A stretch of 8,887 nucleotides of DNA, taken from contig CANQIG010000065.1 of assembly GCA_947623765.1 (NCBI GenBank), positions 1-8,887 of the forward strand, read 5' to 3'. Below the pieces are notes generated by a model, which saw only the letters and a program-made list of their open reading frames with translations, did no database searches and was not told the origin of the DNA. The position numbers were made by a program, and so were the translations under genes. This stretch comes from an uncultured Clostridia bacterium (GTDB taxonomy: Bacteria; Bacillota; Clostridia; Oscillospirales; Acutalibacteraceae). Below, in pieces: positions 5,514 to 8,887 of the stretch. Every line of letters begins with the position of its first letter. Within the stretch, counting starts at the first letter, position 1.

Positions 5514-5944
5514 GTATGCTCCAGCTGAAATACGACATCCCCGGCGACGATTTCACCCGCGCGGGGGAAGCTTCCGGCGACGTGAAGCAGAAGCTCAAAA
5601 AGCTCGGCTATAACCCCGCCGCGATCCGCCGCGTCGCGATCGCCATGTACGAGGGCGAGATCAACGTGGTCATCCACGGCGGCGGCGGCGAAGCGGTCGT
5701 CGACGTCGACCCCGACAAGGTCTCCATCCTGCTGATCGACCACGGCCCCGGCATCGCGGACGTGGAAAAGGCCATGCAGGAGGGCTGGTCCACCGCGCCC
5801 GACAACGTCCGCTCGCTCGGTTTCGGCGCCGGCATGGGCCTGCCGAACATGAAGAAGTATTCGGACGAGATGGAGATCGACTCCGTGGTGGGCAAGGGCA
5901 CGAAGCTGAAGCTCGTGGTCTACGCCCAGAGCTCCAAGGCGTGA
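5510..5944 (+). CDS. Stand-alone GHKL (HATPase_c) ATP-binding protein, anti-sigma-factor/Ser-kinase type
   Basis: A 144-residue protein consisting almost entirely of a histidine-kinase-type ATPase domain, the size of RsbW/SpoIIAB anti-sigma kinases. The N-box is E48-x3-N52-x3-H56 (YEGEINVVIHG), the G1 box is D77-H-G-P-G-I, and the G2 box is GFGAGMGL at 104-111, followed by V-G-K-G-T-K-L near 127-133. These are the residues needed to bind Mg-ATP, so an active ATPase or kinase is expected. There is no dimerisation/phosphoacceptor helix with a conserved His, so it is not a conventional sensor kinase. RsbW-type proteins phosphorylate a serine on an STAS antagonist or bind a sigma factor; neither partner is in the window. 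The start ATG overlaps the DRTGG stop, and AAGGGGGGA at 5494-5502 supports it. It may relay the state of the neighbouring hydrogenase-like protein (inference). Confidence 0.87.
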   Translation: MSMLQLKYDIPGDDFTRAGEASGDVKQKLKKLGYNPAAIRRVAIAMYEGEINVVIHGGGGEAVVDVDPDKVSILLIDHGPGIADVEKAMQEGWSTAPDNVRSLGFGAGMGLPNMKKYSDEMEIDSVVGKGTKLKLVVYAQSSKA

Positions 5945-5986
5945 GCCGCGGGGCGCGAAAACATACAAGATCAGGAGGCGTAGACG

Positions 5987-7291
5987 GTGGCCAATTTTTA
6001 CCATTCGGTCACGCTGGATAAGGACAAGTGCGTCGGCTGCACGAACTGCATCAAGCGCTGCCCCACCGAGGCGATCCGCGTCCGCGACGGCAAGGCCGTC
6101 ATCACGCAGGAGCGGTGCATCGACTGCGGCGAGTGTATCCGCATCTGTCCGCATCACGCGAAGCGCGCGAGGCACGACCCCCTCGCGATCGTCAAACGGT
6201 TCAAATATAAGATCGCGCTGCCCGCGCCCTCGCTCTACGGGCAGTTCAACAACCTCGACGACCAGGATTACGTTCTCTCCGGCCTGAAGGCGCTGGATTT
6301 CGACGACGTGGTGGAGGTCTCCGGCGCGGCGGAGCTCGTCAGCGAGGCGACCCGCCGGCTCATGGATTCCGGCGCGATCCGCCGCCCGGTCATCAGCTCG
6401 GCGTGTCCGGCGGTGGTCCGGCTGATCCGCGTCCGGTTCCCGGACCTCTGCGACCACGTTCTGCCGCTGCGCTCTCCGATGGAGATCGCCGCGACGATCG
6501 CGAAGCAGGCGGCCATGGCGAAGACCGGCCTGCCCGAGGAGGACATCGGCTGCTTCTTCATCTCGCCCTGCCCGGCGAAGGTGACGGAGGTGCGCGACCC
6601 GATCTGCGTCGAGAAATCGAAGGTGGACGGCGTGCTCGCGATCAGCGAGATCTTCCCGCCGCTCTCCCACCGGATGGACCGGCTGGAGGCCGCGGCCATC
6701 GAGCCGCTCTCAAGCTCCGGCATCATCGGCGTGGGCTGGGCGACCTCCGGCGGCGAGTCCGCCGCGCTGCTCAAGGAAAAGTACCTCGCTGCAGACGGCA
6801 TCCACAACGTCATCCGCGTGCTGGAGGAGGTCGAGGACGAGCGCATCGGCGACCTCGATTTCATCGAGCTGAACGCCTGCACCGGCGGCTGCGTGGGCGG
6901 CGTGCTCTGCGTGGAGAACCCGTATATCGCGCAGGCGCGGCTGCAGCGGCTCCGGAAATACCTTCCGGTCTCGCAGAGCCACCTCGCGGCGAACGAGCCG
7001 GTCCCGCGCGAGATGAAATGGGAATCGGAACTGGAATTTTCCAACGTCATGTCGCTCTCGCCGGACATCGGCAAGGCCATGATGATGATGATGGAGATCG
7101 ACGACCTCGAGCAGACGCTCCCGCAGCTCGACTGCGGCGCCTGCGGCTCTCCGACGTGCCGCGCCTTTGCGGAGGACGTCGTGAAGGGCATCTCCAAGAA
7201 GACGGACTGCATCTTCACCCTGCGCGGGAAGGTGGAGGCCCTCAGCTCCATGTTCGGCGAACAGGAAGAAACGCAGGAGCCGGAGAGCTAG
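5987..7291 (+). CDS. [FeFe]-hydrogenase-like protein, putative sensory type, with ferredoxin and Fe-S (Fes) domains
   Basis: A 434-residue protein starting at GTG 5987 with AGGAGG (5973-5978) 8 bases upstream. Domain order: a two-[4Fe-4S] ferredoxin module (C15-C18-C21-C25 and C44-C47-C50-C54); an [FeFe]-hydrogenase large-subunit C-terminal domain (about 75-330); and a Fes-type 4Fe-4S domain (C383-x2-C386-x4-C391-x16-C408). In the hydrogenase domain, motif L1 reads SSACP (137-141), L2 reads SPCPAKVTE (193-201, keeping C195, K198 and E201), and L3 reads ELNACTGGC (294-302). All four H-cluster cysteine positions are present (C140, C195, C298, C302). The adjacent proton-relay cysteine of catalytic enzymes (first C of TSCCP) is A139, as reported for sensory group C hydrogenases. 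The usual L2 and L3 methionines are S193 and N296. No PAS or kinase domain follows. H2/redox sensing is inferred; an electron-transfer or degenerate role is possible. It is the third gene of the operon. Confidence 0.85.
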   Translation: MANFYHSVTLDKDKCVGCTNCIKRCPTEAIRVRDGKAVITQERCIDCGECIRICPHHAKRARHDPLAIVKRFKYKIALPAPSLYGQFNNLDDQDYVLSGLKALDFDDVVEVSGAAELVSEATRRLMDSGAIRRPVISSACPAVVRLIRVRFPDLCDHVLPLRSPMEIAATIAKQAAMAKTGLPEEDIGCFFISPCPAKVTEVRDPICVEKSKVDGVLAISEIFPPLSHRMDRLEAAAIEPLSSSGIIGVGWATSGGESAALLKEKYLAADGIHNVIRVLEEVEDERIGDLDFIELNACTGGCVGGVLCVENPYIAQARLQRLRKYLPVSQSHLAANEPVPREMKWESELEFSNVMSLSPDIGKAMMMMMEIDDLEQTLPQLDCGACGSPTCRAFAEDVVKGISKKTDCIFTLRGKVEALSSMFGEQEETQEPES

Positions 7292-7340
7292 GCACTTCGG
7301 CATTTGGGAGACTGCATACGGAAAGGAACGGGACGGCACG

Positions 7341-7679
7341 ATGACTGTGAAGACTTTGGCCGAAAAACTCGGCTGGAAATTACTGACCGAAAGCGACGGC
7401 GCGGACCGCGAGGTACACGGTTGCTACGTCGGCGACCTTTTGAGCTGGGTCATGGGCCGCGCCAAGGCGGACGACATCTGGCTCACCGTCATGGGGAACA
7501 TCAACGCGATCGCCGTGGCGACGCTCGCCGACACGGCGGGCATCGTGCTCGTGGAGAGCGCGGCGCTCGACGGCGACGCCCTAAAACGCGCGGACATGCA
7601 GGGCGTCGCGATCTACGCGACGGAGGTCCCCGCGTATGAGACGGCTGTGGCGCTGACGAAGGCGCTCGAAGAAGCGTGA
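7341..7679 (+). CDS. DRTGG-like domain protein (second copy)
   Basis: A 112-residue stand-alone DRTGG-like protein, diverged from the copy at 5166-5513 but of the same size and plan. The core begins with V-H-G-C-Y-V-G-D-L-L-S-W-V at 25-37 and continues through a strand (D-I-W-L-T-V), N-I-N-A-I-A-V-A-T-L-A at 53-63, I-V-L-V-E-S at 68-73 and the closing strand V-A-I-Y-A-T at 89-94. No catalytic motif is visible, so a regulatory or scaffold role is likely. AAGGA at 7323-7327 lies 13 bases before ATG, a loose ribosome site that suggests modest or coupled translation. The gene lies 49 bases after the hydrogenase-like gene and 4 bases before the PHP gene. DRTGG proteins on both sides of the ATPase/hydrogenase-like pair suggest they may act as a pair. 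Confidence 0.72.
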   Translation: MTVKTLAEKLGWKLLTESDGADREVHGCYVGDLLSWVMGRAKADDIWLTVMGNINAIAVATLADTAGIVLVESAALDGDALKRADMQGVAIYATEVPAYETAVALTKALEEA

Positions 7680-7683
7680 GGCC

Positions 7684-8427
7684 ATGGAGCGCTACGCTTA
7701 CGATCTGCACCTGCACTCGTGCCTCTCGCCCTGCGGCGACAACGACATGACGCCGAACAACCTCGTCAACATGGCGGCGCTGCTCGGCTGCGACATCATC
7801 GCCCTGACCGACCACAACACCTGCCGCAACACGCCGGCCGCCGTCAAGGTGGGGGAGGCTGTGGGCGTGCTCGTCGTGCCCGGCATGGAGCTGACGACCG
7901 CCGAGGAGGCGCACGTCGTCTGCCTGTTCGAGACGGTGGAGGGCGCGCTGGCGTTCGACGACTACGTGCAGGCGCACCGCATGACGGTGCCGAACCGGCC
8001 GGAGATCTTCGGCGACCAGATCATCATGAACGAGGACGACGAGCCCATCGGGAGCATCGACGGCCTGCTGATCCCCGCGACGGAGATCAGCGTGGACAGC
8101 GTGCGCACCCTTGCGGAACAGTACGGCGGGACGGCGTTTCCCGCGCACGTCGACCACGACAGCTACAGCGTGATCGCGGCGCTCGGTATGCTGCCGCCCG
8201 AGGCGGGCTTCACCGCAGCGGAGGTCTCGTTCGGCGGCGACCCCGCGCAGCAGCGGCTGCTCCACCCGGAGCTCGAGGGTCTTTCGATCCTCCGCAGTTC
8301 CGACGCGCACTATCTCCACCTGATGCAGGAGGACCACGCGTACGTCGAGCTGCCGGAGCGCTCCGCAAAGGCGCTGATCGCCGCCCTCAAAGGCGGCGAG
8401 GGCAAATTCTTCGATCTCGGAGCGTGA
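7684..8427 (+). CDS. PHP-domain metal-dependent phosphoesterase
   Basis: A 247-residue PHP-fold protein (TrpH-like group). Metal-site residues are visible in order: H9 and H11 in DLHLHS, D43-H44 in LTDHN, E69 in PGMEL, H77, H155 in FPAHVD, and D207/H209 in SSDAHY. This is a full trinuclear-type set, so it should be an active phosphoesterase; TrpH-like members hydrolyse 5'-phosphates of nucleotides or short RNAs. A central segment (about 98-135) is acidic and less typical. The C-terminal helix A-K-A-L-I-A-A-L-K with G-G-E-G-K-F-F-D closes the domain. The gap to the previous stop is 4 bases, so translation is probably coupled. The last 70 bases of the gene and the terminator behind it are repeated at 8507-8625. 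A phosphoesterase in a possible sensory operon could degrade a nucleotide signal, but no substrate can be named. Confidence 0.87.
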   Translation: MERYAYDLHLHSCLSPCGDNDMTPNNLVNMAALLGCDIIALTDHNTCRNTPAAVKVGEAVGVLVVPGMELTTAEEAHVVCLFETVEGALAFDDYVQAHRMTVPNRPEIFGDQIIMNEDDEPIGSIDGLLIPATEISVDSVRTLAEQYGGTAFPAHVDHDSYSVIAALGMLPPEAGFTAAEVSFGGDPAQQRLLHPELEGLSILRSSDAHYLHLMQEDHAYVELPERSAKALIAALKGGEGKFFDLGA

Positions 8428-8476
8428 AGATTTTCCACAAAAACACATCGGCCCGGGACCGCATGGGACCCGGGCC
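8358..8476 (+). repeat. Tandem duplication, unit 1 (PHP gene 3' end plus terminator)
   Basis: This 119-base unit covers the last 70 bases of the PHP gene and 49 bases of 3' sequence including the terminator stem. It recurs 149 bases downstream at 8507-8625 with six substitutions and no gaps (about 95% identity). Differences fall at 8385, 8397, 8406, 8415, 8421 and 8431 of this copy. The five coding ones are all synonymous third-position changes. Confidence 0.95.
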
Positions 8477-8483
8477 TCTTTTT
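8450..8483 (+). terminator. Intrinsic terminator of the hydrogenase-like operon
   Basis: GGCCCGGG (8450-8457) pairs perfectly with CCCGGGCC (8469-8476). An A-A mismatch and two further C-G pairs lie inside, and the tip of the loop is GCATG. TCTTTTT (8477-8483) follows directly. It lies 22 bases after the PHP stop codon and should end the five-gene transcript. Confidence 0.9.
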
Positions 8484-8489
8484 CGCCGT

Positions 8490-8576
8490 ATGAACGCGCC
8501 GTCGGCGCGCTCCGCAAAGGCGCTGATCGCCGCACTCAAAGGCGGGGAGGGCAAGTTCTTCGACCTCGGCGCGTGA
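8490..8576 (+). pseudogene. Duplicated C-terminal remnant of the PHP gene
   Basis: A 28-codon frame opens at ATG 8490. From codon 7 (R-S-A-K-A-L-I) it reproduces the last 22 residues of the PHP protein exactly (RSAKALIAALKGG, then EGKFFDLGA), ending at TGA 8574-8576. No ribosome site precedes the ATG, and the catalytic region is absent, so it is best read as a non-functional gene fragment lying beyond the operon terminator. Confidence 0.8.
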
Positions 8577-8625
8577 AGACTTTCCACAAAAACACATCGG
8601 CCCGGGACCGCATGGGACCCGGGCC
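8507..8625 (+). repeat. Tandem duplication, unit 2
   Basis: The second copy of the 119-base unit at 8358-8476. The two copies are separated by 30 unique bases (8477-8506) that hold the first terminator's T-tract and the ATG of the fragment. Homology beyond the left edge is weak: six of the nine preceding bases also match. Confidence 0.95.
8599..8625 (+). terminator. Duplicated terminator stem without its adjacent T-tract
   Basis: The stem GGCCCGGG/CCCGGGCC (8599-8606 and 8618-8625) is identical to that at 8450-8476, but is followed by GAATTTCTG instead of TCTTTTT; a T5 run comes only at 8636-8640. Efficiency on the plus strand should be reduced. On the minus strand it lies 24 bases past the acetyltransferase stop and could help end that transcript. 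Confidence 0.5.
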
Positions 8626-8648
8626 GAATTTCTGCTTTTTGCCGCCCG

Positions 8649-8887
8649 TCAAAAGACGAGCCTTTCCTCGCCCCAGAGCTCCGGGTGGTGGCGGAGACTG
8701 TCCGTTTCGCCGATCTCCCGGATGACGCGGCAGGGGACGCCCGCCGCGAAGCTGTTCGGCGGGATGTCGCGCGTGACGACCGCGCCCGCGCCGATGACGC
8801 ATCCGTCGCCGACCGTCACGCCCGGACAGATCACGACGTTCGCGCCGAACCAGCAGTTCGAGCCGATGTGTACCGGCTTCGCCCAGC
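8649..8887 (-). CDS. Hexapeptide-repeat sugar O-acetyltransferase (maltose/galactoside type), C-terminal part
   Basis: A minus-strand frame runs from the window edge to TGA at 8649-8651, giving 78 C-terminal residues; the 5' end is outside. The sequence opens with W-A-K-P-V-H-I-G and continues with left-handed beta-helix hexapeptide repeats (I-G-S-N-C-W, V-I-C-P-G-V, T-V-G-D-G-C, V-I-G-A-G-A, V-V-T-R-D-I-P). The closing motif P-P-N-S-F-A-A-G-V-P-C-R-V-I-R-E-I is typical of Maa/LacA/NodL-type acetyltransferases. These trimeric cytosolic enzymes transfer acetyl from acetyl-CoA to a sugar hydroxyl, with the active site at subunit interfaces. The acceptor cannot be identified. The catalytic His of this family lies upstream of the part seen, or could be the H in P-V-H-I-G. 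A GTG at 8832-8834 is internal, not the start, because homologous sequence continues upstream of it. It is convergent with the PHP operon. Confidence 0.88.
   Translation of the reverse strand, partial: WAKPVHIGSNCWFGANVVICPGVTVGDGCVIGAGAVVTRDIPPNSFAAGVPCRVIREIGETDSLRHHPELWGEERLVF

Noticed and set aside
5477..6670. A 397-codon minus-strand open frame opposite the ATPase and hydrogenase-like genes
   Set aside because: It is a compositional shadow across two genes with clear catalytic motifs on the plus strand; its protein is Arg/Asp/His-rich without a fold signature.
7501..8535. A 344-codon minus-strand open frame opposite the PHP gene
   Set aside because: It is antisense to a full PHP motif set and runs through the operon terminator.
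8490..8576. A genuine small protein gene
   Set aside because: Nearly all of it is the copied PHP C-terminus. There is no ribosome site and it lies after a strong terminator.

Overview
The window looks like chromosomal DNA from a high-GC member of the Clostridia, probably Oscillospirales (Ruminococcaceae/Oscillospiraceae-like). This is an inference. It rests on the FtsZ tail, the GC-rich third positions, the strong AGGAGG-type ribosome sites, the TTGnnn/TAtAAT promoters, and a DRTGG / histidine-kinase-type ATPase / [FeFe]-hydrogenase-like / DRTGG / PHP gene set of the kind found in anaerobic Firmicutes. No tRNA, rRNA, CRISPR array or insertion sequence was seen.

Layout. (1) 1-908: the 3' end of ftsZ, then a small VOC-fold (glyoxalase-like) gene and a hairpin. 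(2) 909-2549: a CDF-family cation exporter whose metal-site signature suggests Mn(II). Its stop codon lies inside the -35 box of a promoter driving a two-gene unit: a ribbon-helix-helix protein with a polylysine tail and a glutaredoxin-like protein. The unit ends at a strong bidirectional terminator. (3) 2571-3480: a minus-strand TIGR01906/DUF1461 membrane protein, divergent from the next gene, with a good promoter on each strand. (4) 3481-4945: a PurF-like protein that keeps the PRPP-binding loop and all four Fe-S cysteines but has lost the glutaminase nucleophile and other glutamine-site residues; it has its own promoter and terminator. (5) 5051-8483: a five-gene operon. It encodes a DRTGG protein, a GHKL ATPase of the anti-sigma-factor type, a [FeFe]-hydrogenase-like protein, a second DRTGG protein and a PHP phosphoesterase. 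(6) 8358-8648: a 119-bp imperfect tandem duplication of the end of the PHP gene plus its terminator. (7) 8649-8887: the 3' end of a minus-strand hexapeptide-repeat acetyltransferase.

The most interesting system is region 5. The hydrogenase-like protein keeps all four cysteines expected to hold the H-cluster, but has alanine at the proton-relay cysteine position, the signature reported for sensory (group C) [FeFe]-hydrogenases. It lacks the PAS/kinase output region of the described fused sensors. A stand-alone ATPase, two DRTGG domains and a PHP phosphoesterase sit in the same operon, so it may be a split H2/redox-sensing module. The second notable item is the decayed-glutaminase PurF paralog. 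The third is the terminal duplication, whose coding differences are all synonymous.
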